From: Fistulifera solaris
Lineage: Eukaryota; Bacillariophyta; Bacillariophyceae; Naviculales; Stauroneidaceae
Length of the DNA: 64,000 nt
NCBI GenBank assembly: GCA_030295235.1
Contig: AP026126.1
Location: forward strand, 496,001 to 560,000
Direction: 5' to 3'
The first letter of the stretch is position 1; each line of letters starts with the position of its first letter. The position numbers and the translations under genes are program-made. A model generated the notes under the pieces. It was not told the origin of the DNA, did no database searches, and saw only the letters and a list, made by a program, of their open reading frames with translations. Positions 21,881-33,846 of the stretch are shown here, in pieces.

Positions 21881-22791
21881 TTACCTCTCCCACCATCTGA
21901 TCAAGAAAGACGCCTCGTGTTCTTTGTCCCACACGGCCGTTCTTTTCAGTATCACACAAAATCCTTCATTTTCAACATCTACGCCTTGTTTAATCGCTTC
22001 TTTTGCCTCCTCTGTCAGAAAAGACCGCCATTTTGCTTCACCTACTGGGAATGCTAGACAGGAGAATAGCGTCTCATTCTGATCAGGTGCTCGTCCATCA
22101 GGGAATAGGACAGGAATTACGATAAGGTCACTCAACGTCAAAGATTTTTCAAGGCGTGTCGCCTCTTGAATTACTTGCTCAATTATTGATCGACCTCCAG
22201 CAGCAATGACAATTCGCTTTTCAATACCACGCCCCCTTCGAAAGTCCGAAAGCGAGGCAGTAAATATTTGACCATCGTTGACATCCACATCACCCAAAAT
22301 GGCTTTTGATCCTCGGACCATGAGTTTGGCCAATTCGGCACCCCTCGAGGCGCGCTTCAAGCGCGATTCTTGGGCATCCAGATCGCGTTTGAACAAAAAG
22401 ACCAAGACAGCAATACCAAGTGCATCTACGACAACATTGATAGAGCTCTCTTGTAAAAGCTCGGGATTAATACCGGAAAGAGCGGCGGCGACACGTGCCG
22501 CCGATACCACGAGACTAGCAGCAGCACCTCCGGCCAATGTTAAATAGAGCAAGAAACGAACTTTTCTGAAAGGCGATTCCGCTTCTTCTCTCATCCTTAC
22601 CTCTCTAGTAAAGTCATTATTGTTGTTCCCTTCTCGTTCTGAGTACAAAAGAATTTTGTTTCATGCCAAAATGCACGTTGCCGAGCAGTCACGTCTTTAG
22701 TGGAGAGATTGGGCAAAAAACTTACGACAGAGGGCAGCGTCAAGAAGAAAAGGAACAGCGAAAAAACTCTTCGCAAGATATGATTGGCCAT
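21881..22791 (-). CDS. Plastid LPA1/DUF3493-like photosystem II assembly protein
   Basis: From ATG 22791 the protein is about 303 residues if one base is restored in the short run at 22647-22650. Without it the leader (ends WHETKFFCTQ) and body look like two genes. The leader MANHILRRVFSLFLFFLTLP then SVVSFLPN is a signal peptide with the diatom plastid cleavage motif (V-S-F). The body starts REEAESPFRKVRFLLYLTLA and has two membrane spans (LAGGAAASLVVSAARVAAAL and VVVDALGIAVLVFLFKRDL), the arrangement of the DUF3493/Low PSII Accumulation 1 family. The stromal-type C-terminus contains GGRSIIEQVIQEATRLEKS. These proteins help D1 assembly into photosystem II. A TGACGTCA site lies 129 bp upstream. 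Confidence 0.7.
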
Positions 22792-23744
22792 AGTCTGCTA
22801 TCGCTTATTCCAGCAACCAGCTGTTTTTCGGTTCAAGGAATGTTTTTGTAAGGAAAAGACACTTTTGGTTAACCTTTTCTCGTGTTTCTAATGCTACGTT
22901 CAGTCTTCAATCTTGTTTCTGACGTCAGTAGATGACGCCATCATCATCCTCTATGGCACTTCAAATCTTTAACCTTTTGCGACTTGCGACGTAACACAGA
23001 CCTTTTGTCGCACGAAGCACAGACGACCGGCTCTCGTATTGCCAACCTCCACCCTCCACCATTCGATCCATTCCATTGTCCATTATTTCTTCCGATGACA
23101 TCAATCAATCTACAATCTACAGCACCGATTAGTGGACGAACTAGTGAGCTATTATTCATATTTCCTGGCTGCCTTTCTATGAGGTAAGCTGCTGTTTCGA
23201 AGTAGACGTTCTTTTGGGTTGTGTCCAATGGTCCTTCCAGGATGACAATATCACCCCCATTTCACGACGGTCTTTTGAGTTGTGCAAGAAGGAAGCTCTT
23301 CGAGAATGTGTGATCGTATCCAAAATGGATGAGAGAATGCATTTCGGGTTTCTTCCTCTTGTAATCAACGTGATATAATCGGGTTTACTGTGTCTGAGAA
23401 ATATTGGCTAAAATGAATGCGTCTAGGAACAATTGTATGGTTGAGCGATTTGTCTGACATATTGCTTTCACATTCATTTAACAGATAACTGAAAGAAGAG
23501 GTAGGTTGACTAGCTTCGGGTTGAAAGCAGCTTGATGTCGAGGACCCATTCCAAGTGAGGATACAAAACAATTTATCTGACACCTCTTATGCTAGGACAC
23601 ACTTTCGCGTGTGTTCGATGATCTATGTTGATTTCTGATGGAAATTGTTATGATAAAATTCGTTTGTGCCGTAGTTGGTGTTTTCCTCACATAACGCCAA
23701 TTCTTTTTCTGTTCAGAGGTGTCTCGAGAAGAAGCAATCCTGAC
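22792..23744. promoter_or_regulatory. Intergenic region with a CRE-type palindrome TGACGTCA at 22920-22927
   Basis: A perfect TGACGTCA lies upstream of the LPA1-like gene (minus strand). In P. tricornutum TGACGT elements upstream of carbonic anhydrase mediate CO2/cAMP/light response through bZIP factors, so regulation of this plastid gene is plausible but inferred. The rest of the gap (to 23744) contains short open frames, for example minus 22944..23228, with no convincing domain. Confidence 0.45.
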
Positions 23745-24492
23745 TTAGTCCTTTTCGGATAATTTCGGTTCGAGACGACTCGGCCACCGAATCCATACAA
23801 TGCCAACGACAGCCCCAACGGTCCATCCAATGGTGCTACCCGTGATGACGGGAACCGGCCACCGCTGCACTTGCCATCCACGATCGTACAATCGCAGTAT
23901 TTGAAAGACCACTGCACCCGCAAGGGTACCTTGACTCGCAGCTCGGGCCACAATGGCTTGTTGTCTCTGTTTCAGATCCGAATATACCTCATGTCCTCGT
24001 AATCGGTAACGAATATGCTCCGCGAATGTCGGGGGCGGGGAAACGGAAATCCAAATGGGTGGATCGGCCAGACACAGTGCGGCACAGTACAACGCCGAGA
24101 TGGCGGTATGAAGTATGTTTGTGGTCGGCGAGGCACCGGCTACGATCGTGCATGCCAACACCATGGCACTCGACGTTAGTAAATGATACCACATTCCTCG
24201 GAAGCATTGCGTTGCTATTAAGAATGCGATGATCAAGGCAACATAAACGAATAATCGGCTTAGGACGTAGGGTATTAGTACAATGTCCGTCGGATCAATC
24301 TGTTTCATGTGCTGTAATAAAAGAAGTTATGTTAGTCAGAGAGAATTGTTGTATAGTGAAAATCTTTGGTAGGATGCGGCAACGCACCATTTCCTCCGCT
24401 TCCTTGGCCATGGGAGAAAGGAAAATAAAGTAATGGGCGAGATGTAACGTCACCATGTACGCACAAAGCTTGAGCAACACTATCTCCCCCAT
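23745..24492 (-). CDS. PIG-F/GPI11-like GPI-anchor biosynthesis membrane protein
   Basis: Exons 24492..24388 and 24311..23745 join across a 76-nt intron to give 223 residues (…KEAEEM then HMKQIDPTD). The protein has about six hydrophobic spans: LLKLCAYMVTLHLAHYFIFL, DIVLIPYVLSRLFVYVALII, AMVLACTIVAGAS, ISALYCAALCLA, GTLAGAVVFQIL and GSTIGWTVGAVVGIVWI. The C-terminus GWQVQRWPVPVITGSTIGW matches the PIG-F signature (W-Q-x-W-P-I then G-A-x-x-G-Y-x-x-G). PIG-F/Gpi11 stabilises the enzymes that add ethanolamine phosphate to GPI in the ER. The first exon supplies a membrane span, so a start at 24308 would be truncated. Confidence 0.7.
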
Positions 24493-24904
24493 CTTTGAAT
24501 TCGAAACTGTTCAAATTTTGAAAAGAAATGATCAACTTTTTACGAATCATGCGGTTGAAAAAAATATTGTATTGTTGTCACAATCATCACTTTTGTGGTC
24601 ACACGGTGGTGCGGGCTCGAAACGGTTGCGAAGTGGAGGGAGATTTGTAATGTCGGAAAGGTGTCCAAGTTGTTTTTTGCATAGACCACGTCACGCGAAC
24701 GGAGGAGGACGTAGACGGAGGTGCGCCCAAAAATGTCGAGCCCCAAGCCCCAACACGACTGTACGAGACTCTGTACAAACACGGAGGAGCGAAGGGCACG
24801 CGACGATGACAAAGCATATAAATCTCGTCCTTAGGTGCACCCATTGCTGGAGCTGGAGCGTACTTGTTGTTCATTCATTCCACTTCATACCGCGTTGAGC
24901 CAAA

Positions 24905-26903
24905 ATGGACTTTTTAAAAGATCTGAGCCTCGATAAGGTCCGAAACTTGGCCGAAGATGCGTAAGTTATGCTCAAGATTCGATGCGGAGAGTGTGCAGTC
25001 ATTAACATTAATGTCACCTCCGCTGCTCGTGCTCGATATAAGCCTCTCACTATCCCCCTTTTACTGCTTTTTTCTCATCATCTTTGTTTCTCTTCTCTTC
25101 CAGCTTCAATCAAGCCAAGCCGAAAACAGAAGTCGAAGCCCGCGTGTACGAAGTCTTGTCGCACAAAAACTGGGGCTCGTCCAGTACGCTCCTCAACGAA
25201 ATTGCGCGTGATAGCTTCGATTATGACAAATTCGCCATTATCTCGCAGCTCATGTGGGAGGCGCTGGACAATCAACGTCCCGCGGCTTGGCGCGTCATCT
25301 TCAAAGGCCTCACCTTGCTCGAGCACCTCGTCAAAAATGGTTCCGAACGCTGCGTCGATGATGCCCGCAATCACGGTCACACGCTCAAAACATTGCTCAA
25401 GTTCAACTATTACGAAGGAACAGTCGACCGAGGATTGGGTGTCCGAGAAAAGACAAAACAGTTGGTAGAAATGCTTTCCGACGATGAACGAGTCCGCGAA
25501 GAACGTACGAAAGCACGTCAAATGCGGGAAAAACTGGGAAAATTGGCCGGCGTCAGCGGAGGTGGAGGTGCTTATGCAGGTTACGGAAATGATAACTGGA
25601 ACTCGGGATCCAGTGGCGGTGGCGGTTACGGCGACAGCGGAGGTTACGGGGACAGTGGCATCGGTTCCAAGTCTTCGACGGGTCGGTACGGTGGTCGATA
25701 CGATGAGGATACGCGTTCCCCGCCACGCGCCTCCGAACCGGCTCCTACCTTTGCAACGATACCCGATGATCCGCCGCTGAAATCAAAAAAAGACCAAGAA
25801 GAAAAAAGCAACCCGAAGTAGCGCCTGCTCTTGCGGCACCCGAAGTTGATTTGTTTTCGTTCGATGAGGCACCTGCTCCCGCTCCTGTAGCCGATGCGGA
25901 TGATTTTGAGTTTGATGCGTTTCAGTCGGCGGGATCACCGGTGGCTTCGACTCCAGATCCATTCGCCACAGTTCCTCCGCCACAAGCGGCTCAGTTTGAT
26001 GCGTTTGGTGCTGCTCCGGCTCCACCGTCGAACAACTCATTTGATGCCTTTGGAGGCTCCGGAATGCAGTTTCCGACTACTACCATAGGAGGAGTTATGA
26101 TGCAGTCGCCAGCCAACAATACCATGGCATCACAAAACAACAATACTTCGACGGCTGCTGCCGATGATGACGATTTTGGTGATTTCGCGGGAGCCAGCGC
26201 ACCTGCGCCGGCGCCCGTGCCGTCTATGGCCCCGCCAAAATCAACTGACCCGTTGAGCAAACTCATTTCTTTGGATAGTCTCACCAAGAATCCGCAGAAA
26301 AAGCCTGTTAACATGGTCAATCAACCGGTGGTCGCGAATGCCGCTGCTTCTCAGTACGTACAAAACCAGGCGCAAATTCATGCTCAAGTACATCAACAAA
26401 GTGTCAATGCGAGCTTCTCCGGGATTGATGGAATTCATTCAAGTGGCGGAATGGGCATGATGAACCCATCGTTTGGTATGCCACAGAATCCTTCGGTCAT
26501 GGGGAGTGGCGGTGATGCTATCAGCAGTGTGTTTGATCCCAGCGTTATGAAACAGCAAGCGCAAGCGAATCAAGTCGGAAACCAGCAAATGATGGGAGGA
26601 AACGCTTTTGGTATGATGGGAATGAATAACAACATGGGTATGGGATCAAACATTGGTATGAACTCGATGCAACCAGGCAATGGTGGCATGATGATGCCAG
26701 GAAATAACATGGGCGCCATGGGTGGACCTGCAATGCAGCAGGGAGGCATGATGTACGGAAACATGACACCGCAACAGCAGCAGCAAATGATGCAACAACA
26801 GCAGATGATGATGATGCAGCAGCAACAGATGATGAATCATAACCAGGGCATGCCAAGCGGTTTTAACATGCAAAGCAACATGAGTCAAGGTGGATTTAGA
26901 TAA
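24905..26903 (+). CDS. Epsin-like ENTH-domain clathrin adaptor
   Basis: A first exon 24905..24960 (MDFLKDLSLDKVRNLAED) joins 25104..26903 across a 143-nt intron (GTAAGT/CCAG). Total about 618 residues if one A is restored in the A7 run at 25785-25791. The ENTH domain is clear in residues ~15-150: KPKTEVEARVYEVLSHKNWG, LNEIARDSFDYDKFAIISQL, WRVIFKGLTLLEHLVKNGSE and NYYEGTVDRGLGVREKTKQL. A Gly-rich linker follows. The tail has adaptor-binding repeats (DLFSFDEAP, FDAFG twice, DDFGDFAG) and a long Met/Gln/Gly-rich low-complexity end. Epsins bind PI(4,5)P2 and clathrin/AP-2 or AP-1 at forming vesicles. Absence of an obvious UIM suggests an epsinR-like role (inference). Confidence 0.9.
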
Positions 26904-26954
26904 ATGATAGACCTCGTTCAATGAAGCATTCTGTATCCACTCGCTGAACCTTTT

Positions 26955-28091
26955 CTAAAAGAGCTTATTACTAAGTAAAATATCGAGACATTCTTTCGCT
27001 GCTCCAACGTTGATAGTCCATCCACTTCCACCGTGACCGTAATTGTGCAGCACCTTTACTTGGCTATCAGCGTATCTCAGATCCACTTCGCAGCGAACAC
27101 CAGCACTCCGTTTCGGCCGAAATCCGGTCCATTCACTTCGCGGTGCGCATTGATGAACATCAATACCCAAGCGATGAGCATTGGAAAGCAGTCGTTGACG
27201 CTCGTCGGGACGAATGGAAGATTCCGTGTCACCGGGTAAGTAGGAACCTCCTACCACAATTTGATCGCCACGGGGTATTAAATAACACGGCATAGTGTCA
27301 CTGCCCCATGGTCCTTCATCAATCATAATCAGTGTATCTTTTCGTTGTGTACCACTTTGATCAACCTGGGATTGACGCACACAGGATGTTCGATCGTATT
27401 GAAGTAGAATACCGCGAGCTCCCATCAAGTCATCATCGGATTCGCATCCGGATATTTGGGCGGCGCCGAGACCCGTGCAATTAATGACAGCATTACAGCC
27501 CAGTGTTTTAGCAGTATCCATCATATGCTCTATGGATTCCATGTATTCACCCGTTTCGACATCCACATCTGCCGCAGATTGTTGCACTTGTTGCAAAAGG
27601 TATTCGAGCATGCGAGCGGCATTCACAATGAGCGGATAAAACAACCACGCGTGAGAATAACCGGCGATTTGAAATTCCTCAACGGGCGGAATAACTAAAT
27701 CTGATTGTTTTGCGATTTCGGATAAAGCTAATACTCGGAACATAAGTCGAGGATCTTTCGTCCACGTTGGAGGTTCGTTTTGAACCGTCGATGTACTCTC
27801 ATGTAATAGAAAGAGAGCTGGCAATGTTTCCACTAGATCATCGGCACCGAGTGTTTGTTGTAATTCATACAGTTCTTGAAAGGTTTCCAGAGCCCATCGA
27901 TCGACACGAACATCATCACACCGAAACGGCATCCACAATCCCCCCGCTCCGACGGAACACGTGCGAGGATCCAATGGAGGAAAGGGTGCGCGAACGACCA
28001 CTCGACAACCTCGCCGGAGTGCTTCTTGCGCGGTGCGCAAGCCAACAGCACCGGCTCCGACAATGAGGACTTTGGGCAATGCAGATGTCAT
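26955..28091 (-). CDS. D-amino-acid oxidase family flavoenzyme
   Basis: The start at 28091 (MTSALPKVLIVGAGAVGLRT) puts the FAD dinucleotide-binding GxGxxG at the N-terminus. An in-frame ATG at 28139 would add only a basic 16-residue segment. About 378 residues. Landmarks are GAGAVGLRTAQEALRRG, SVGAGGLWMPFRCDD, a VINCTGLGAAQ segment, MPCYLIPRGDQIVVGGSYLP and the C-terminal DAO signature VLHNYGHGGSGWTINVGAA. These enzymes oxidise D-amino acids to 2-oxo acids with release of H2O2 and ammonia, usually in peroxisomes. The end …SNKLF is not a clean SKL-type signal. It lies tail to tail with the epsin gene, only ~50 bp apart. Confidence 0.9.
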   Translation of the reverse strand: MTSALPKVLIVGAGAVGLRTAQEALRRGCRVVVRAPFPPLDPRTCSVGAGGLWMPFRCDDVRVDRWALETFQELYELQQTLGADDLVETLPALFLLHESTSTVQNEPPTWTKDPRLMFRVLALSEIAKQSDLVIPPVEEFQIAGYSHAWLFYPLIVNAARMLEYLLQQVQQSAADVDVETGEYMESIEHMMDTAKTLGCNAVINCTGLGAAQISGCESDDDLMGARGILLQYDRTSCVRQSQVDQSGTQRKDTLIMIDEGPWGSDTMPCYLIPRGDQIVVGGSYLPGDTESSIRPDERQRLLSNAHRLGIDVHQCAPRSEWTGFRPKRSAGVRCEVDLRYADSQVKVLHNYGHGGSGWTINVGAAKECLDILLSNKLF

Positions 28092-28139
28092 TTTGTCTGG
28101 TGTTTGGGGAACGTTTGGTGGCTTTTTTTCTCGTCTCAT

Positions 28140-28669
28140 CCGCGTTTGGCCGATATTTTGTTTTACAAAACCCCCTTTCAGAATTTTACCAGTTACCCTT
28201 ACCCGGTACCCGGTGGTACAGTACGGATTTTGAAGTTAGAAGCTGTGGAAAGTGTAAACGGAAACCATAAAGGCCACGGAAAAGCTCAACCGATTCAGGT
28301 TTTCCTTCTAAAAAGTTGGATAACCTTAATTAAAAGTTATGGTTTTCGGTCTACACATATGACAATAGTCGTGGAGTGGTTCTAGAATATTAAATACAAT
28401 CTATGTTTTTTCCTTAAGTAATATCCGTAAATTTTTCAAGGGGCGATTGTCAAAGGCAAAACCAGAGTTTTTTTAGTTTACGTTTTACCAGTATTGTTTT
28501 GCAGTCAGCAGTCAGCATCACCACACCATGGGTGGAGGTCGTCAAATACCGTGTTAACACTTCAAGATAAATCCAAGTGAATAGAGTATCTGGTGATCAT
28601 CCCGACATTTATTGTAAAGCAAGGTCAATGATTGTCGCCATCTGCAACAAGTAGAACAGTACGATTACC
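28140..28669. other. Divergent intergenic region with GTAC-rich tract
   Basis: Between the DAO and RPAP1 starts there is a short GTAC-rich stretch (28191-28228) and A+T-rich DNA. No gene was recognised. Confidence 0.45.
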
Positions 28670-31600
28670 ATGGCAAACACAGAAGGACAACTCACCGATG
28701 AGGCCTTACAATGCTTATTGGGGGGAGACGAGTTCATTACCACGAAAGGATTGTCGGCCCTGCAACGTCGGATGGATATGCCCATGGGGGACAAACCAGC
28801 TGCTAAAGTGACACGATCCAGTGGGCAATCTTCCCAGATCAATAACCCTTCACGTCAAAACACGAATGAGACGGCAATTCGTGCACCGTCGGACGAGACG
28901 CTACCACCACCACCACCACCACCACCACCACCACCATTGATCGGGAATATTGTCGAAAAAAAGAGATCCGATCGAACGAATCGACCATCCTCCACGTCGA
29001 GTCGCAAACCGTCGCGGTTTGCCATGCAATCCAAAAGTGGGTTTCCTTCCTTGCAGGCACCGTTGGGAAGTTTCGTACAAAAGAAGAACAAGTCAATTAG
29101 CAATACTACAACGTGGACGAGCTCGATGTCGAAAACAGACGAAACTGCGTCCGAAACGGATCGAATCATGGCACAAATGTCTCCAGAGGAAATCCAGGAA
29201 TCGATACAAGAACTCCATCAGGTTTTGTCACCGGAAACGATCCAGTTTTTAAAGACACGAAGGAAATCAAAAGAAACGCGTTCTATTGCATCAGTGGCGC
29301 CACCTACTGGAAACAATTTACAAGCGGAACCTACGTTATCGGCGGACGAGGCCCTAATTGAAAAGAACGAGTAGCAAATTTATTGGCTTCGGTCCGGAAT
29401 TACGATGACATGGATACGTTGTATCGACAAGAAATGGGCACAGAATTGTTCGTTGAAGAAGGAAAGAGTGAGTTTCAAACTGCCTGTGAACTTCTTCGAT
29501 CGTCCGTGCCCCGTCAAAATCTGTGGGCGGTCCGTCATTTGGAAAATGTGCTGCGGGAGGCAACAGATGTGTACTGTCTCGGAACTGAAAATGCCAACAA
29601 GTGGCCGTATCCGACGTTACTACCCGTTTCACTACGTTGTTTGCTGGATGTGTCTCCTTCCACGGTGGTAGGTGCGCAAATACAGATTTATGCACTGGGG
29701 TCGTTGTTCTATTTGACCAGTATGCGCGTACCGGTGGATTACGTTTTGTATGATGTCGCGACTGGAGATTTACGACCAACGGCAGCCCATCTTTATTCCG
29801 AATACTTCTTAGACGATGCGGTGCCGTCGTCGACATATAAATATGCAACTACGAACAGTATGCAGCCGCTGTCTGTTTCCGAATCGACGGTCGCGTATGC
29901 CACTTCTTCGTCCACGACGAGTGCACAAGACGATGGTGAAGCCTTCCTTCGAGATCCCCTCTGGACGTTGCTTTCGCGTATGAGAATCATTCCGTGGCTT
30001 GCCAATTGGTTGAGAGTTGATGTCTCGTCCACGAATTCGGTACGCGCAGTGATAGGATTGTTGGTTTTGCTGGTACAACGTTCTCCTGGGGCTGCCACCG
30101 CTGTAGTTCAACATCCCACCTTGCTGACGAATCTGATGACAAAGGACGCCGGTTCCACCATCATCCTCCAGTGTGTGGCAGCGAGACAATCAAGAGCTAC
30201 AGCGTGTCATCTGGCTAAGTCGGACCAAATCATACAAGATCTAGTTTCCTTTTCTGAGACGACCGAGCCTTCGGCAAGTGATCCCAAGCGCTGCAAATGG
30301 ACGATGGTGCTGTGGCGAACATTGCTGCGATACGGCTTGGCATTGGACGCTCTGCCAACGGTTCTCAAATTGGCCGCACGGCATGTTACCTTGGGATCCG
30401 ATTTGAGCTGTTATTTCTTTTCGGCCTTTTCAACACTCACAAATTGTATCATTGCAGCAAACAAGTCACCGACAAAGAATGAACCAATTGTTTCAAACGA
30501 TAATCGCGCATTGCTTGCGAACGCAGCTGCATGGCTATCAGCTAGTCGGTGCCAGGCTCTTCGTCATCTGGAAAGTGCGGAAGATAACTGGTTCAAAAGA
30601 ATTACTTTCAATGATTCAACATTTTTAGAGAAAACAAAGTTCTACGCTTCCGTATTTCGGTTTTTGGCGTCGTGGACAAGAATGTGTGAGAGTTTTGCTT
30701 CCGACCGGAGAGACGGAGATTTTAAGGCGGAAGATCTCACAGAATCGGAAGAAAAGTTATGGATCAATGTCGTATTAAAGTGTTTAGAATACGACAGCAT
30801 GAGAGAGCTAATGAGAAGATCTTTGACGGGAATGACCGATTTATCTTCGCGTTGTACGGTGCACGATCTTTCCATCGAATCAGCATCTTGTTCATTTACA
30901 GAATCGCTCTTGGAACTTCTATCAACATTGACCAGGTATAACGATAACACACCCGATACCGTTTCGTCGTTAAGGTCGATTCACGACCATATCAGAGAAA
31001 TCAGACATCAAGAGTCTGGTAAAGTGATCTCCTCACGCTTATTAGGGCATTCTTCCATTCAGGACGGAAGGAGTCGTCAATACTGGCTGAATCGAGTTCA
31101 CTCATCTTATCTCAAGTTTGTTTCGTTACGAGGTTGGGAATTAAGCGACGACAAAAGAGCAGATGTTACAGTTTCCTTGATTGATGTTATCGGGCGATTG
31201 GACAATGGAGAAGAGAGCATTGCGGCAATTTTGTTTAGCTGTGACAACTTGTTGCGTCCGACGTCTCAGGATTCCAATAGCCCTTCAATTATCTCCAGTT
31301 GGTTTGTACGGTGCCTCTGTGCAACACCAACAAGGCGCGCTCAGCTAGATCATAGCTTCAAACTCCGAGGAGGCTCTGGGATTTCGGCTGACAAATGTGG
31401 TCCGTTCGAACTGCAAACCCTTCTAAGTATTTCGACGTCGGTGGTATCTGCTACCGACAATCTGCTTCCGCTCGGCAGTAACTGGCTTTGGAAAACTTTG
31501 GCAGGTAGTGTTCTTGATAATGATGCAGCGGGTGAGGCTCTACTTGTGCTGACAAGTACACTCGGGCTGTCGTGCGAGCTTGAAGTCCTCGACATGTTCC

Positions 31601-32608
31601 AAAAGAGTTCCTTGGGATCGGCCAAAAGCGCGGGGGGTAGGATGTATTATGTGATGAATCTTTTACTGAAAAGTGAAGACATTTTAGCCGACGAGAGAAT
31701 TCAGATATTGGCAGTAAATTTCATGGATCTCCTTTACAAAGGGTGCATTGATGTGAACTTCATTGTTGGTTTTGCCGAAGAATGCGAATCTCACAATTCA
31801 ATTAAAGACCAATCTGGCGAGAAGTTGGAACTCGGCGAAGATTCAAGTGAGTTCCAGCAGCTTTCGAAGTTGATAGACCCGCCTGTAGGACGTGAGGAGA
31901 TCTTTACTAAGTCTCAGATCCACTCTCTGCAATCTTTTGTATATGACATATGCGACTCTTTTGTCGAGTACGGGGCGCAATTTGAGTTTGGTAGGAAGTG
32001 CATGAACTTCTTTTTCTCAGCGTATTTTCCGTCAAAAACAAAATGCGAGATAATTCAGCGATTGAGAGGCACCTTACACCTGATCACCGTAGAGAATGAA
32101 AAAGTTTTGGATGGCTATCTTAGACGATGTCTTCTTGGTGGCGTACCGTGCAGGGATGGCTCCGATCGTGACACCCCTGATATTTTGGACGCTGCAGCTT
32201 CCATCTTATCGCAGAAAGATACTGTTTTTCATCAATCTAATTTCGTGACGAAATGGGCAATTGCGCTGTTACTGCGTGATGTGACAGGCTGCTTCCTAGC
32301 TGGTGAAAACTTGCTCTCATGCCGTCGAAGAGTACTGGCTCTTCGAAAGGACTGTGCTCACGCTCTATTGGCAAGTGTCGATACCTTGGCCAAAGCTCAC
32401 GGCGAGGTGGATGATATTATCATTGTGAGCACAGCTTTGCAAATGGAGAACACAATCAACGGTTTCGACTCTGTGGAAGCTCATTGGGAACATATGTTAG
32501 AAGTACGTCATATTTTTTAAAATGAGAAAGCCGATGAAACTGCATTTATTTTAGTTGTTTTTTTCTCAGTTGTATAGACCATGTACCCGTGCATCTGTGG
32601 CCACTTAG
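28670..32608 (+). CDS. RPAP1: RPAP1-like RNA polymerase II-associated protein
   Basis: A main exon 28670..32502 and a small final exon 32570..32608 (intron 67 nt, GTACGT donor; end …MLELYRPCTRASVAT). Total ~1290 residues. One base must be restored in the AAAA run at 29361-29364, where the N-terminal frame otherwise stops; then EALIEKERVANLLASVRNYD is continuous. The N-terminal RPAP1 signatures are present: RKPSRFAMQ, and MSPEEIQESIQELHQVLSPE followed by TIQFLKTR. The rest is long, helical and HEAT-like. RPAP1 is needed for assembly, nuclear import or recycling of RNA polymerase II. An in-frame CCA repeat codes eleven prolines near 28901-28937. The second exon overlaps the 3' end of the opposite gene by four bases. 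Confidence 0.85.
28901..28937 (+). repeat. CCA trinucleotide microsatellite in RPAP1
   Basis: A perfect run of CCA units coding eleven consecutive prolines lies between the start region and the basic RPAP1_N segment. Such runs vary in length between strains. Confidence 0.8.
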
Positions 32609-33015
32609 AATCCTTTGCGAATGTTGGAACCTTTCAGAGTTCGACGAGTGAGAGTCCCCCTTGTGTTATCTTCTTGGTAAAGTTTGGTATCATCTTTGGT
32701 ATCTTCTCGTACACGCGGTTTGCATGTGACCGAGCAAAACGTCTCCTCTCGTCCGCAACAATCAAAATCAGTCTCGCACCTTTCCCCTATGTCCACACAC
32801 GTTTGAAGAGAAGGAACCGATGAAGGTGCATCCGAAGTGGTGGATAGCTCCTCTTGGATCGAACTGGGCTGATGAGATGCTGTCGACGGTGCGGCCGAAG
32901 GAAAACCGACAATTTGTCCTTCCACTGCATTCGATCCCAGAAGACCCACGATAATCAACAAAAGCATTCTCGTGCGAAATGAAATAGAGGATCCACGGCT
33001 GCTTTGTTTTTCCAT
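32605..33015 (-). CDS. Small Cys-rich secreted or type II membrane protein
   Basis: From ATG 33015 (MEKQSSRGSS) the protein is 136 residues. An upstream in-frame ATG at 33099 would add 28 residues before the leader. A hydrophobic signal sequence (MLLLIIVGLLGSNAVEG) is followed by a Ser/Pro linker, then a compact six-cysteine block: TCVDIGERCETDFDCCGREE then TFCSVTCKPR, spacing C-x6-C-x5-CC-x6-C-x3-C. That resembles knottin/EGF-like disulfide modules but no family is assigned. A basic C-terminal tail follows. The stop overlaps the last exon of RPAP1 by four bases. Confidence 0.6.
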   Translation of the reverse strand: MEKQSSRGSSISFRTRMLLLIIVGLLGSNAVEGQIVGFPSAAPSTASHQPSSIQEELSTTSDAPSSVPSLQTCVDIGERCETDFDCCGREETFCSVTCKPRVREDTKDDTKLYQEDNTRGTLTRRTLKGSNIRKGF

Positions 33016-33846
33016 CTTCAATATTCTATTCGGTTGTGGTTTTAAGAAATATTTGCCAACACAATCTAATGGAAGGAAAAGTGGTTGAAATGTGGGCAAT
33101 TTTGGTATCCTCCTTTACTCCACTCCGATTTCGGCTGGCGCGTGAAACCCAAAACGGTACTAGATATTAAGTAACGAAATTGTTCAAGTCCGTTCATGCG
33201 TTAAGAAATGCTGGTATTAGGCAGCTCCATCGCTAATTGAAAACCTAAAAGTAATCAACGGATACAAAGTTGTTTCTTATATATGTTGTCATCTACTTTA
33301 GTTTATTTGCTATGCACAAAGAAGTAGAAAAGGCTTCGCCTTCGAATTTGGCCGAAACTCACTCCAACATGGGCGGACAACAGACGGAATTCTCGTTCGC
33401 TTTGCTTTTTAGAGTCATGGAAGAACGAGGAGTGAGTCGTCGTGTCGTCGTCGAGTGTAGTAGATAAGAGCGGAATGGTACTCGACAATGGCTTTTACAC
33501 TACAGTACAAGTACCTGGTACCGGGTACCGGTAAGGCTTACTTTGTACTGGTAACCTGTGAATACACAGCAGACGAACGTATGTACGTACCATCTGCTTG
33601 CCGTCTTGGAACAACATCGAGCACAATCGAACAACAGCACCGGACCGGTTTTTCACCACGCATGTTTTCTCTGTGTGGCAGCCATTGCGTTCGGAGCCAT
33701 TCGCAAATGTTTTTTTTTCCGAAATTTCCGTGCGCGCACGCTGTGCTGGAGAACCAATTTTTTCGAGGGTAGTCACACAATTTTTGGCAAGTGTTTCTTT
33801 TGATGCGAACGCATCGTTTCCATGATACTTTCTAGATATTATTACA
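33016..33846. promoter_or_regulatory. Divergent intergenic region with GTAC-rich tract
   Basis: An ~0.8 kb gap between divergent genes. A GTAC-rich stretch (33503-33556) contains overlapping GGTACC/CCGGTA words. Long open frames here (for example minus 33495..33974, which enters the next gene antisense) have no domain signal and are rejected. Confidence 0.45.

Noticed and set aside
22944-23228. 94-codon minus-strand frame with LIGAVDCRLIDVI, faintly like a DDE transposase
   Set aside because: The similarity is only a few residues and nothing on either side continues it; noted only as intergenic.
26545-26921. Minus-strand open frames opposite the epsin tail
   Set aside because: They arise from the Met/Gln/Gly-rich low-complexity coding sequence read backwards.
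29354-29848. 164-codon minus-strand open frame
   Set aside because: Fully antisense to conserved RPAP1 sequence.
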